Below, piece by piece: positions 13,352-25,567 of a stretch of 64,000 nt of DNA (positions are counted from its first letter, which is position 1; each line of letters starts with the position of its first letter). The stretch covers positions 12,462,001-12,526,000 of the forward strand of contig NC_088319.1 of the NCBI RefSeq assembly GCF_910592395.1, read 5' to 3'. The position numbers and the translations under genes were made by a program. The notes beneath the pieces were generated by a model. That model did not search any database, was not told where the DNA came from, and saw only the letters and a list, made by a program, of their open reading frames with translations. This stretch comes from Lineus longissimus (Eukaryota > Nemertea > Pilidiophora > Heteronemertea > Lineidae).

Positions 13352-13532
13352 TACAGTGGACCTCTCTATTAAGGACTCCCTCGGGACTGACAAGTACGGT
13401 CCTTAATAGAGAGTTGTCCTGATTAGAAAGGTCAAACTGAACGACAACAACCATTTATGGACCAAAACTAGCGTCATTAATAGAGAGGGTGTCCTCATTA
13501 GAGAGGTGTCCACTAAGGGGGGTTCCACTGTG
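13352..13532 (+). repeat. Repeat A (pogo-like MITE), near full length
   Basis: Starts TACAGTGGACCTCTCTATTA and ends GGTTCCACTGT, with the family core between. The two ends are inverted repeats. Lies about 160 bases upstream of the hlA start codon. Confidence 0.85.
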
Positions 13533-13695
13533 AGAAAGACGACAAAACCATGAATGGGGATTCACCGAATCATTTCCTTGCCAAGTTTTGCAAGAATTAT
13601 TTCCTATAGTTTCGATGTTGGTATTTGAACAGTGTCACTTCTGGTATCGTGACATATCAATATTTCGGTTGAGGCCAAGTGACTGAAAGGACAAA

Positions 13696-16600
13696 ATGTC
13701 ACTTAATGGTGAGTTAACCCCTTCTGTTAGGTTTTCATTGGAAGTAACTGTTCGGAGAGAGTGATAAGGTCTTCTGATATGTGGTAGTTTTCTTGTGTGG
13801 GACAATTTTCACTGTTACACTGCTTTGCTAGACAGCACTCTCACTTTTGCCTAGGATTTCAAGAGAACAAGGGGTAGACCCACACAGTCATGCAGAAAGC
13901 AAGTTTAGGAGCCATGCCTCTTAAAGGCGTACGCCGTTGGTTCAAAATTTGAAATTTGTACTTGAATTTGAAAATCCCAATTGCATAAAAGCGTACTAAA
14001 ATTAAAATGTCAACATTTCCGTTGTGTAGACAGATATACAAATACTATAAATACCAAGTTTCAGCAAATTTGTATGCATAATAACTGCACTACAGCATTG
14101 TGTTTAAACTGCTTTTCTATTTTCCTGGACAACCACAGTAATTACGAACGGCGTACCCTATTAACGATTTCTCGAGTCTTATTATTACTTTCAGCTGGAA
14201 ATGCACGGCAGGGTATTACATCAGACCCGGCCCTGGACGAGAGGTTTAAGAGGGAGTTCTATGAGAAGCAGACAAATGACTTCTATCAAGAGATGCAGAG
14301 AGAGAGGCAGAAGTTGCCAGTCTTCAAAGAAGCAAAGGTAGGTTATTTCAGGTGGAATCTGCAAGGCGGACGGGGTCCCGGCAGGCCAAGGACGACATGG
14401 CGATGGTCAACAGAAAATTAGGCCAGGACGATGGGGATGAACTGTACCCTAGCAGGACAGGAGGAAGGGAAAGATCTTGCTGGCCACATATACTCCACCT
14501 TGTAATATGGTTTAAAGTGATACTATGATGTGATTTACAACTTTGTGGAAATACGTCCGTTTTTATTTGTTGATCACAAATGTAAAGCTCAAATTTTCCA
14601 TTTTTGATTAGATTTATTATAAAATCGCTGAATGTAAACCACCGCGACCGCGAAAATGTTCATGTTGTGACGTCATCAACGAAAACGGCATCGAAGCGAG
14701 CCATCCGGCGGGATTAAACCATCAATTTCTAGAAAATGTGCAATTCGATTCGAAAACCTTACCGATTTATGAGAAAGTGACGTAGTCATTTGTCAAAAAC
14801 AGCTAAAACATTATATGGTGAAATTTGACACGAGTTACCCTTTAAGTCAAGTAAAATTGAGTATTTGAGCTGACTTGTTTTCTTCTCATTCTCTTCCAGG
14901 CTATTTGCGAGAGTATAGAGTATTCCAGGCATAGCCAAGTGACTGTCATCAGCGGGGAGACGGGTTGCGGTAAAACTACGCAGGTTCCCCAGTTCATCCT
15001 GGATGATTACATCACCAGAGGTCAGGGGTCAAGGTGCCGTATCGTCTGCACTCAACCGCGGAGGATCAGTGCGATGTCTGTGCGTAACCAATCTGCTGCA
15101 CATTGTCTTCTTAAAGGTGTACGCCGTTCGTTGAAAATTTGAAATTTGTGATTGAATTTGAAAAGTTTTAGTTGCGAAAAAATGTAATGAATATGAATTT
15201 CAATGACATTGCCGTCGTGTCGACAGATATGCATATACCATACTTCAGGAACTCTTTTTGCTCATTGATTAGAATTAACAAATTTAGATATAAAAAGTCA
15301 TGACTCTGCTTTAGGTGGCGCATCGTGTTGCAGTGGAGCGATCTGAAAGAATGGGTGGCGCAGATAGTACTGTTGGATATCAAATTCGAATGGAGAGGTG
15401 AGTATGTCAATATTAGCATATTCAAAATCGTATAATTCAAACTTCAAACTTTGAAGTAATACTTGCATGTTTGTGAAATCAAAATGCATTACAAACTTTG
15501 AAGATAAATATGTTTTTGGTTTTATTAGATTTTAACCACATCTAAGAATTCTGTTAGTCTATCTTCTACCTAAATAGAGATTTGAAGCAAGACGTTTATT
15601 CAATTTCAGTGAGAGGCCAAGGGAAAAGGGGTCAATATTGTACTGTACTACAGGAATAGTACTCAAATGGATGGAGTCCGACCCGTAAGTTTATTCTTAA
15701 TGGATAGATGCTGCCAACTGTTGTGAAGTTTGGACCCGAGCTACCTGGTAAAACTTTGTCCCGCAGTAATGCGTACTGCAAAATTTCCCTCAAATTATGT
15801 CATTCAACCACAATCCCTATAAGTCTTTAAGCACTGCAACTCCATGCACACCTCGTCCTTAAGATTGGATAATTCAAGCTACTTTTCAATGAAACTTTTC
15901 CAAAGCCAAGTTGGAATCTAGGCCGCCTGGTCTAGAGTGGGTGCAGGCCAGGGGTACAGTACACTTCAAAAACCCTGCAGAAGTGAAAGGGTTAATAGTG
16001 AGGTCCTATTGTAGTTATACCTTACTACAATTTGTAATTATGTTGGTTTCATGTACTTTCCAGCCTCCTGAAAACTGTCTCCCACATCATACTCGATGAG
16101 ATACACGAGAGGGACATCCATTCTGAGTTCCTTCTCGTCATTCTGAAGGGCATCTTGGCCCAGCGGCCAGACCTCAAGCTTATTCTCATGAGCGCCACAT
16201 TGAATGCGGAGAAGTTTTCCAGATACTATGGTTTGTATTCAGCCCAGTGTCATTCCCATAGAAAGGGGTATTCTTCTTCTTTCTCTTCCTCCTCTTCCTC
16301 TTCCTCCTCCTCTTCCTCCTCTTCTTCCCGTTAAGAGTAGGACTCGGATCTGACTGTACATGTATTTAACTTGATGTGATTCTCTTTGTTATCTATTGAA
16401 CTCTCTTCGACCAGATGTAGAGTCCATGAAAATAGTTATTCGAGAAGCTATTCCCCAGCTTGCTGAGAATCTTATCTAAATCTTGTGTTTTCAAGCCAGG
16501 CACTCCAACTTATCAAGCAGTGGTGCCTGGAGGAGGCCTGGGAAAATGTCTGCATCGTTTTATGTGTGCCACTACTGTTAGGTGCCAATTAGGTTCATTG

Positions 16601-19600
16601 GCCTAGTGAATCTGTCTTTGGCCAGATATAGAGTCCATGCAAGCAACACCTGTTTCCCACTTGGTGGGGTCCTTTGCTTGCCCTGGTATAGACACCAGAT
16701 ACGAGGGACCTTTGTTTTTAGGACTGTAAAGAGCCAGGCATATTATTTCCTTGAAAGCTGCACCGGTTCATCCAGGCATACAATCTTGGGTTCTTTCAGC
16801 CCTATTGCCTGGTAGCCAATAGTGTTAACCACTGTGCTATGAGGTTGCTCTAAGGATTGGTGAAAATGCAGCTAATTTTTGACTTAGTTCCATTTATGAT
16901 AGATGGAGGCATCATATTCTGCTCTCATATTGCCAAATCTTCAACAAATGTCTCTATTTTAGGTGGCTGTCCAGTGTTCAAAATCCCTGGATTCCTCCAT
17001 CCTGTTGAAGAGCATTACCTCGAAGATGTTGTGGAAATGACATCGTAAGTAAATATCATAAATTTGGACACGGCATTACCAGGAATACAACCCAAACCTG
17101 TGGATGAGATGGGAAAAGATCTCATCTTTTGGAGTGAATTTGGAATGAGCCTCATAGCCTAGTGGTTAAAACTGCTGGCTACCTCACAATAGGGCCCGGG
17201 TTTGATCCCCGGGAGAACCCAGGATTGTATTTCTGGATGAACCGGCGTGGCTTTCAAGGAACTAAAATTCCTGGCTCTTCACAGTCAACTGTGACTCTTA
17301 TATGTGTCTATTCAGGTACCGGCCAAGTCGCACCTTCCGTGGTCGTGGAGGACCCCATAAGACACAGTTCCAGTCGTGGCTTAACTCAACAAGGTAAATC
17401 AGTCATTCTTACGTCTCTTTACAATGCCAGTTCACTTAAAGGCCCACGCCATTCGCTAAATATTTGAAATCTGTTATTGAATTTGAAAATTTCAAATTCT
17501 GTAAATTTGTAACAGATATAAATTATGACAATGCGATTGTGGAGATGGCTATACAAATACTGTATAAGTACCGAGCTTCAGCCGATTCATATGCATGATA
17601 AATCCACTATGGCCTTGTGTATACAGCATTTCTATTTATGCTTTCAAGGTCAAATTTGGCAATGGTTTAAAAATTCGAGTCCTTCGATAATGTGAATCCA
17701 CTGCCCTTGACGTTTGAGTCCTGCTCTTTCAACTTACAGTCACGTTATCTCAATTTTCAGCTATTCGTATCAAACCAAGGAGACACTGGCAGCAATGTAC
17801 AACAACAACATGATCGACCTAGATATCATTGTCTCGTTGATCCGAATCATCTGCTTGAAAGAAGAAGGTGCCATCTTGGTGTTTCTAACCGGCTGGGACC
17901 AAATCACCCAGCTCCTCGATAAGTTGTTGTCGCACTATTACTTCCAGACGGATCGATTCCTTATTTTACCGCTCCACGGCGGCATGATGTCCATGGAGGA
18001 GCAGCAACAGGTGTTCCTAACCCCGTCCCCAGGGGTGAGGAAGATTGTGCTGTCTACGAATGTCGCGGAGACGAGGTACGTGGCAAAAATTGAAAAGCGT
18101 GCAGCAAAGGAAACATCGAAATCATTGGATGTAAAATGGCGTGTTAAGGGAAGGCTCAGTTTTGGTTGAAAAACTCCTTAATGCTGCAGATGCTGATGAA
18201 AAGGATGTCATGGAAATGATAAAACAACAGATATGTCCGGATATGTCCGGACGTATCCGGATATATCATGATGCGCCCTGACCATACATGCACTAATCAA
18301 TAAATTCTAAGAGACAACTCCAAGGTGACGCCAGCATTGGTGGCTTAACCTATTTTTAACACCCGGGCCCAGTTTTATTAAAAATATTCTGAATCGTCAT
18401 TCTGCACACAAATTTCAGCATTACTATTGACGACGTGGTCTACGTCATCGACTGTGGTAAGTTGAAGATCAAGAATTATGACGCGAGGAAGAATATCTCG
18501 ACACTAGACGACCACTGGAATAGTGTGGCAAACTCCAAACAGAGGCGGGGAAGGGCTGGGAGGTGAGGTTGCATAATTTTCAATCCTCCGCAACTATCTT
18601 ACGTTTTACTCCCGACGATGTTGCGACCCTTGCGAAATTTGAAGTAGAATTTCAAAATTGTGTAAATATGAACTAGATATATTTCAGCATTACCATTGGG
18701 GAACAAATATAATAAATATAATAAATACAAGTTTCAGCAAATTGGTATGCATGATATTGGCATTGTGTATAATTCCATTTCTATTTTCGTGGACAACCAG
18801 TAATGAGGAACAGTGTATCCCTTAAGAGTAGTCTATTGCAACCTTTGGACATTTCAGAGTAAGGGCGGGCCATTGCTACCACTTGTATACCCGCCATCAG
18901 AAGGAGAGACTGGTCGAGCAACATAAGCCAGAGATGTTGAGGACGAGGCTGGGAGACCTCTGTCTCCAGATCAAGGTGGGCACCAAGCAACTTCTATGAT
19001 AGCATCGGATGTGTTATTTTAAGCTCACCTTTGGCGGAGCTTATACAATGAGCTTACACCTGGGCCTGGTTTCAATTGCAGTAGCCCCTCTCTATTAAGG
19101 ACACCCTCAGGACTGGCGAGTGTTGTCCTTCATAGAGAGGGGTCCTGATTAGAGAGGTCGAGTTGAACGGAAAGACCCAATTTGAGACCAAAACTAGTGT
19201 CCTTAATAGAGAGGTGTCTGCTAACAGAAGTTCTACTGTATAAAGAACAGTTGGAGATCTGCCGGTCGGCCGGTTCAGGACCTGAGTTGACAAATCGTAC
19301 TCCCAAGTTCTTTTTGCTGTCCTTTGATCCGGCCAATGCATGCATGGAATTCATATTATGCCAGCATTTACCATCTTTGAAAGGCTATACGCATCAACTA
19401 TTAAAGATTGTGTTAGTTTTGATTATGTTTTCCAGCTCTTGCGACATGAGAAAATCATGGATTTCTTCGACCAAGCCATGGAGAAGCCGGCTGTTGATGC
19501 GATAGAGCGCTCCATTAGACATCTGAGAAATCTGGTGAGCTCACATTGTGTTTGATCTGATGTAGGCCAAGTCTTCTTTGCGTACGACTGGTCAAACTTT

Positions 19601-22600
19601 CACACTGTTGGTCCTCAAGAACGTGGCTGTGTGACGCAAATCTGCCTTTTGTTCCCAACAGCTTTTCTTGGAGAGGTGTGGACTCTGGCCAGGCCTCCCT
19701 TTGATTGGTAATCAAAGGACATTCTTCCAGGATGTGTTCTGGGGTCTGTTCAGAGAAACCACATTCACAGATGGCAGATTCACACAGGCCCAGTAGGCCC
19801 AGTGACAGGTAAAGTGTTTTTTATGTCATTCTGGCCAAGGTACTTAGTTGAACTCAGAAATGTGACCAGATTACACTTTCCAAAGGATAGTGGTGATGGA
19901 AAACACTAGATTATCCTTAGGGTGGGCCAACCCAATGTTCTTTCACGGTGTCAACTGAAGGCTGTCAACTATGATTCCGACTGCCCAGGGCTGTGTGTAA
20001 CATTACTATTTGTGATCAAGCTATAATAGTTTAATGACAAGAGGTCAGCCAAGTACCAGATAAATCCGAAAAACACTTTATAGATTCTATTCTACTAATC
20101 TCAGATTCTCTAAAGTTTCCCCTTCTTTTCAGAAAGCATTGGATGTCTACGGAGAGTTGACCCCACTCGGCGTCCAGTTAGCCCGAATGCCAGTCGACCC
20201 TCACATCGGCAAGATGCTCCTGTTTGCTGCCATTTTCGGATGTCTGGAACCTATCCTGAGCGTGGCTGCGTGTTTGGACCACAAGGTTCCCTTCACTACG
20301 CCCCCAGTAGGTTATCTGAGCGACTTTTGTAGAACGTTTGTTGAGGAGAGTTAAGACCGAAAGGGTCTTTGTAGCAGTACTGATCTCCCTATCTACCCAT
20401 ACATCCTAGGAGCACCAAGCTTGAGGATTGTATTGCATGGATATACCTGGTTCTCCCAAGGTTCGATACAAAATTAGAAGCTGCTTAATTATGTAACCAC
20501 TTCTTGCTGCCCCGAGTTTACTGAGTGGGGTTTATGAATAGAATATCTGATCATGAACGCAGTGTACCTGATAGCACATCTTCAGGTATAGGCCAGATAG
20601 ATACTGCCTCTAATACAGTGCCCATTGATTCATTGGTATAGATAGGCAAGTGGGGTGAAGTGCCCTGTTGAAGGAGACTAAGATGACACAGCCGTGTCCT
20701 TACGAGATGCGAACCCGCAACCTTCTGACACTCCACTCACTGTGTCACCAATCTCCCTTTATGTTTATACAACAGGGACATTTTCATGAAGAAATCTGCC
20801 GCGATACTGAGTTAAAGTGTTTAAATTTAGTATTGAATTATGCCTTAAAATGTTTTCCAGAAAAAGGAGGCTAAGCTGAGGGCTGACACAATGAAACGAG
20901 AGTTGGCGGAGGGGACGTGCAGTGACCACCTGATGTTCAGTAATGCTATTAGAGGCTGGCAGAAGGCAAAAGTTTGTGGCCGCAGCGACCTCGACAGCTA
21001 TCTGTACAAGTACTTTCTCTCCTCGGATACATTACGGGTAAGCTACGACCTCCTGGTCACAAGCCCAGCGCTGTAACCACTCTGCCACTGATCTCCTACT
21101 TTTCTCCCAGAGTTTTGAAATTTTGTTGAGATTTTGATAATTTCATCACTGCAGGAGCTGAAGAAACGCCGAGAACAATTTGCCCAAATTCTCAACGAAA
21201 TCGGTTTCATCTCAACCGATCAGCCTTCAGACAGGGACGCCAACAAGAACTCCTCTAACACGAAGCTACTCCGTGCCGTCGTTTGTGCGGGACTTTATCC
21301 TAACGTCGGGATCATCAAAACAAAAAGGTTATTGATTCCAGGTCTTGGGTGAGTTCTATTACTGGCAATCATTGATAATCCTTTAACTGTGGTTGATGTG
21401 CATAGCCTGTCATGCACATAGACCCATATTGTGTATGTGACGTGCATGTCATGCCCTCCTCAAGGCCATGGGAATTATTAATCCTGTTTACCGTCCACCT
21501 CCCGCATGGGTTCTGAACGAACATGAAATATTTTCATTATTTTAAAAAAAATCTATTTATTTTATTGTTGCCATCATTTTTTATTTAAATAATCTTTCCA
21601 GTGGTTCATCTTTACCTTAAATGATTGAAAAACACAATAAAAACTTGGCAGGGTAGGCTCTTCATCATAATAATGACATTTTTTCAATGCCTCATGTTGA
21701 TGACCGACCTGATTTCCATTTACTGGAACTTGCTGAATCGCATGTTTTGACCAGTAAATCAGACTGTAAACCGATAATGAATAATGAAAAATGAAAAAAA
21801 GCCTCATCATCTTTTTAAATCTCTCGGACGGTAAACAGGATTAATCATTCCCATGGCCTAATATCAATTCCGCAGCACTTGGTCACTCTAAACATACCAA
21901 ACGCACTCGGGGACGATTAGCTTCATCATAATAGTATTGATGGATAGTTTTGACTGGATAAAAGTAAGCTCCACCTTTCATTATTGGTATCAACCAGGCT
22001 CTTATATCTTAAATTGGCATTCACTTCATTTTGAAGGATTTCTACTTGTTTCTCAGAGCCAAAAATGGTGGTGCCAATAGTCAACCATTTAACGAAAAAT
22101 TCTCATTTGGTGTTTTCCCATTTAGGCAACACTACTACACTATCGACACTGGTGACGAGGAAGTTGAGCTTCATGTCAAGTCGGTGAACTGTGCGCAGCC
22201 CATTCCATTCGACTACATTGTCTACTTCCAAAAGATGAAGACAAAAAAGGTGGGTGTATGTCAGGGGAACTGGCCACAAAATCTAATATTGAATGGAAAG
22301 TACCAATTTTCGACTAAAATTTGTGTCCTTAAGAGAGAGGGTGACATTGATAGAGAGGTGTCCGCTAAGGGAGGTTCCACTGTGGCACAAAAAGTTCCCT
22401 AAGTCTTCAGAAATGATTGTTCTTTAAAAAAATTGCATTCATTTGAGCATGATAGTTCCCTGGTAGTGTACCTAGGGACGGTAAAAAGCTGAGGTATGAT
22501 GAGGTGTAGCCGGTAGTCACAACCTAAGGCTGCAACAACTGGACCCAAAAACACAGAACCAACCTGGCAAATAAAACTACTGTCACTCTGCTATGGTGCA

Positions 22601-23404
22601 AGAATATTCAAACTAAAACAGTTTCAAAATAAACAGGTATGTTGTAAGTTCGACCTAATATAATCAATTCCACTTTTCTAGCTGTTCATCTTTGATTCCA
22701 GCGGCATCTCTCGTAATATAATCAATTCCACTTTTCTAGCTGTACATCTTTGATTCCACTGGCATCTCTCTAAACCCTCTGATCTACTTCGGTGAAGATC
22801 TGAAACTCAGTAATATGGATTCCAACAGGAACATTGATGTGGCCGTCGACAGCTTGGTCAAGTTTAAGACGACTGTGGCAACGGCCAGAGAGATTGAGGT
22901 AACGCAACTAAATACTTGATCAGTCGACACACATCTTTATACTGGCAAAGCTTTCCATCCATCCATTCATCATATACCCTAAATGCACCGATCCGGCAGA
23001 CATGCTGTGAAAAACATCAAAATTTGTCACAAAAAGTGCGTGCAAACTTCTCCAAAATCATGGAAAGTGTCCTCAAGGAATGTTTTATTGCTTCAACATG
23101 AAGTCTCCGCCAGTTAAAATCTCATTAAAACTAATGTTTTAAGCAAAAATATGTGGGAAAGTTTGAAAAAATTACCGCATGAGCTAGGATGCAATCTGCG
23201 ATGGAGTAAACCGGGAGGCACTAAGTTGACGCTTTGGTGGCCTTTCTATTTCAGACTCTCCGTAGAGACTTGTGGGAAGTTTTAAAGAAGAAGTTTGAGA
23301 ATCCGTGCCCTACGGACTGGGCCGATGATGAAAACGAGGGCTTTGTGATGAATACATTTTTGGAAAAGATCACGCAAGATGCCTCAGTTGCCATCAGTGG
23401 ATAG
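13696..23404 (+). CDS. hlA: DHX36-like DEAH-box RNA helicase, 824 aa
   Basis: ATP-dependent RNA/DNA helicase of the DEAH/RHA family, closest by motif wording to DHX36. Exons: 13696-13708, 14195-14337, 14900-15079, 15315-15397, 15610-15684, 16064-16230, 16963-17044, 17316-17393, 17761-18075, 18419-18562, 18858-18975, 19436-19534, 20133-20306, 20861-21037, 21155-21348, 22126-22249, 22740-22898, 23255-23404; total 2475 nt, no stop. Motifs: I GETGCGKT (about 71-78), II DEIH (about 176-179), [28 protein letters not shown]; then winged-helix/ratchet ([20 protein letters not shown]) and an OB-fold region ([18 protein letters not shown]). Motif IV reads LVFLTGWD where the family usually has P for T. 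The 13-nt first exon (ATG in good context, donor GTGAGT) is inferred from phase and from hlC. The N-terminal G-quadruplex-binding segment of vertebrate DHX36 is absent. Family secure; first exon less so. Confidence 0.9.
13921..14164 (+). repeat. Repeat C (TTAA-flanked MITE), full length
   Basis: Starts TTAAAGGCGTACGCCGTT and ends AACGGCGTACCCTATTAA: inverted termini within TTAA, the target typical of piggyBac-type elements (family assignment is inference). The internal hallmark is AAGTTTCAGCAAATTTGTAT followed by GCATAATAACTGC. Ends 30 bases before hlA exon 2. Confidence 0.85.
15111..15237 (+). repeat. Repeat C fragment (5' half)
   Basis: TTAAAGGTGTACGCCGTTCG onward to the CAGATATGCATATACCA block; the right half is missing. 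It begins 31 bases after the hlA exon 3 donor. Confidence 0.75.
16263..16332 (+). repeat. Polypyrimidine (CTT/CCT)n microsatellite
   Basis: About 70 bases of CTTCTT and CCTCTTCCT units in hlA intron 6. A pure pyrimidine strand of this length can form triplex DNA. Confidence 0.8.
16721..16846 (-). mobile_element. tRNA-derived SINE (family 2), minus orientation
   Basis: On the minus strand it reads CCTCATAGCACAGTGGTTAA (A-box-like) and then follows the same wording as the plus copy at 17149-17288 (TGGATGAACCGG, TTTCAAGGAA, CCTGGCTCTT). Lies in hlA intron 6. Confidence 0.75.
17149..17288 (+). mobile_element. tRNA-derived SINE (family 2), plus orientation
   Basis: The tRNA-like head has an A-box-like TAGTGGTTAAAACTG and a B-box-like GGGTTTGATCCCC, followed by a non-tRNA body. 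Same family as 16721-16846 but inverted; together they flank hlA exon 7. Confidence 0.75.
17436..17650 (+). repeat. Repeat C copy in hlA intron 8
   Basis: TTAAAGGCCCACGCCATTCG at the left and the CATATGCATGATAAATCCAC block inside; the right terminus is worn. Confidence 0.7.
18600..18825 (+). repeat. Repeat C copy in hlA intron 10
   Basis: Left end degenerate; interior AAGTTTCAGCAAATTGGTAT and right end GAACAGTGTATCCCTTAA match the family. Ends 32 bases before exon 11. Confidence 0.7.
19079..19242 (+). repeat. Repeat A in hlA intron 11
   Basis: CAGTAGCCCCTCTCTATTAA at the left, AGAAGTTCTACTGTAT at the right, and the full internal core. Nearly complete copy. Confidence 0.85.
20560..20755 (-). 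mobile_element. tRNA-derived SINE, minus orientation
   Basis: Minus strand: GGTGACACAGTGAGTGGAGT then a B-box-like GCGGGTTCGCATCTCG, followed by a unique tail. Lies in hlA intron 13. Body family not determined. Confidence 0.55.
21045..21098 (-). mobile_element. SINE head fragment, minus orientation
   Basis: Minus strand reads CAGTGGCAGAGTGGTTACAG followed by CTTGTGACCAGGAGGTC, i.e. a tRNA-like A-box region only. It sits directly after the hlA exon 14 donor. Confidence 0.5.
21464..21858. repeat. Foldback element, 395 bp
   Basis: The ends are inverted copies of GGCCATGGGAATTATTAATC followed by CTGTTTACCGTCC (21464-21496 against 21826-21858), one mismatch seen. The interior is AT-rich without coding potential. 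Lies in hlA intron 15. Confidence 0.85.
22290..22386 (+). repeat. Repeat A fragment (3' half)
   Basis: Retains ACTAAAATTTGTGTCCTTAA, GATAGAGAGGTGTCCGCTAA and GGAGGTTCCACTGTGGC in hlA intron 16. Confidence 0.75.
22656..22771 (+). repeat. 58-bp tandem duplication covering the exon 17 acceptor of hlA
   Basis: Two units (22656-22713 and 22714-22771), each with TAATATAATCAATTCCACTT then TTCTAG and the first exon codons (CTG-T-ATCTTTGATTCCA). Only a few bases differ. The second acceptor (AG 22738-22739) continues in the frame shared with hlC. The first (AG 22680-22681) would reach an in-frame TGA after about 27 codons. Confidence 0.9.
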
Positions 23405-24307
23405 TGATGGTATAGGAACATTTCCTGGGCGATGAAACCTTTGATCTGTATATGAAATTTATACGAAGTTAGCTTGAAGATTTCTCGAGCATTATTTTCC
23501 AGCAAAGAAAAGTATTATAAACTTTTGAGAAGTTGTTTTTCGCAAAGAAACACGCAATTTAAACGCCTGTGCAAATTGAGTGGTTTACAATATTCAATTT
23601 AGGTTATAATGGAGAAACTGTATTCATTTGTTAAATCAAAGGACACTGCAGAATTCGTTGGGAGCAAATCAAGACAAATGGGCTGGAGCTTTCTGTCTTC
23701 ATTGACTGAGTTTCATTTTGTAGTCTCCCAGATGTCTTGCCATCCATGGCTGATGAGCTTTGTCTACCTGGGTTTGTTGTTCAGAGCTTTCCGTCTCCAG
23801 CAAAGGCTAAGGAGGCCATGAGTCCCCGAAAATTCTCTCAAACTTTGAGTTCTAAGGTCAAACAAAATATGCTGAGTTTTAAGGTCAAACAAAATATGTT
23901 GTGTACATGTATATATGATTAATTTATTATCACGGCTTGCTTATAAACTGTGCGGACACTGTTTAGCCCCTTGACGGGCGCCTGTAAAAAGGCCTATCTG
24001 ATGTATAATAGACTTATGTAAATTTATGCACCAAAACCAGCTTACTAGCGTTGATGCAGTATTGTTGTGATGATGTGTACTGGTTCGTTTTGGTACACCC
24101 AGTATGTGTTCTTAGCAGTGGTCAACCGTAATTTATATTTTATATGACTAAATTATGGTTTCTAACTATCATAAATATGCGAGTTAAAAAGACTTATTGA
24201 AACTTATTTGTTTTTTGGATTCAGCTGAATACGATTGTGATGTGATGATTTCGTTTGTGTGTTTATAGATTCTTATTGTATCAGCTGACTACCCACGCAA
24301 AATAATC

Positions 24308-24313
24308 AATAAA
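24308..24313 (+). terminator. Candidate poly(A) signal of hlA
   Basis: AATAAA followed by an A run, about 900 bases after the hlA stop. It is the first canonical signal noticed downstream. Confidence 0.5.
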
Positions 24314-24491
24314 AAAAACGATATAGGCCACCACAACCACATTTTCTTTTTCATTGTAAAATTTGTCCTGGATGTGTATCATAGAATGAAATCAAGTGAT
24401 TTATACACAGGCAAAATTCTCCATGCGTGGATCATTGTTGGGCCCATGGATGGACCCATCGATAGATCTTTGCAACATGGTTGCAATTGCT

Positions 24492-24715
24492 GTAAAACCT
24501 CCCTGTTAAGGACACTCTCGGGATAGAGAGGTGTCCTGATAAGAGCGGTCAAATTGAATGAAACTACCAACTTGGGACCAAAACTAGTGTCCTTAATAGA
24601 GAGGTGTCCTAATAAGAGAGGTCGAATTGAATGAAAACTACCAACTTGGGACAAAAACTAGTGTCCTTGATAGAGAGGGTGTCCTTATTAGAGAGGTGTT
24701 CGCTAAGGCAGGTTA
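24492..24715 (+). repeat. Repeat A, internally duplicated
   Basis: The block GAGGTGTCCTNATAAGAG followed by GGTCNAATTGAATG and ACCAACTTGGGAC occurs twice in tandem (about 24525-24600 and 24600-24665) within one element, bounded by TGTAAAACCTCCCTG and GGCAGGTTAC. Confidence 0.8.
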
Positions 24716-25325
24716 CAACGTATTGTTTTTGGAAGATGTCAAAGGTCAAGTATGGCCAATAATTGCCCAGAAACGATGACGACTTGAAAAACATAAAATG
24801 TGATGTCCTTAGTAAAGGGGTGGGGATGTGATGTCCTTAGTAAAGGGGTGGGGCATGACCGTCTGGAAACTTGACCTGGGGTTTTTCTCTTTCACAGTTG
24901 GTTCTTGTTAACAATACAGTCCAGTTTCAGTGAATCCGAAGTTTGTGTGTTTCGTTTGCAACCAGGTATTATTCCTATAAAAGCTGGGACATATTTATTT
25001 TCGAGACACTAGGATGGGAGGATTACTGTCACAAGGTAGGATTTTTTCTGAATTTTTAGCTTCTTGTTGGAAATGAATATTTCAGGGGGGAAATATATGT
25101 AGATATGATATTAATATTTTTAAGTTGGAAAATTCCATATTATAGTTAGCTGATTTGGGAATGGACGCATTTGATTCTGAAACTTTCAATTTAGAATCAA
25201 GAATCAAAATGAAAGTGCTAGTGTGATTCATTGAATTGATTTTATTCAGATTGTGATGAAATCTATTTCCTTTCCCAATCTTCTGTTTTATGTATTAGGC
25301 CTACATGTACTTTCATTTGTATTGT

Positions 25326-25567
25326 AAGGGCCTACTCTCTTCAATAAATTTGATAATTGAACTGAAATTTCAAAACTTCCAATTGTATGTGTGATATGGA
25401 CTGAATATAAATTTCAGCAATGCCGTTGTGTAGCCCGGTATGCAAATACTATAAATGCCGAGTTTCAGCGAATTTGTATGCATAATAATAACTGCGCTAC
25501 AGCATTGTTTATTTCTTTTCACCTGGGCCACAAGAAAATACAATGAACACCAATGACATTGACCTTT
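25326..25567 (+). repeat. Repeat C copy
   Basis: GTAAGGGCCTAC at the left, GAGTTTCAGCGAATTTGTAT inside, and TTTAAA at the right boundary. Intergenic, upstream of hlB. Confidence 0.7.

Larger units (their letters stand above)
6475..13695. other. Intergenic region between calsyntenin and hlA
   Basis: About 7.2 kb, AT-rich, without a convincing exon on either strand. It contains trinucleotide (AAT) runs near 10050, a purine-rich low-complexity patch 11395-11575, a 52-bp two-copy direct repeat near 11630-11735, a cytosine-rich degenerate tandem region 11940-12670, and repeat A copies at 13262-13323 and 13352-13532. The promoter of hlA must lie near the right end, but no core promoter motif stands out. 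Confidence 0.6.
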
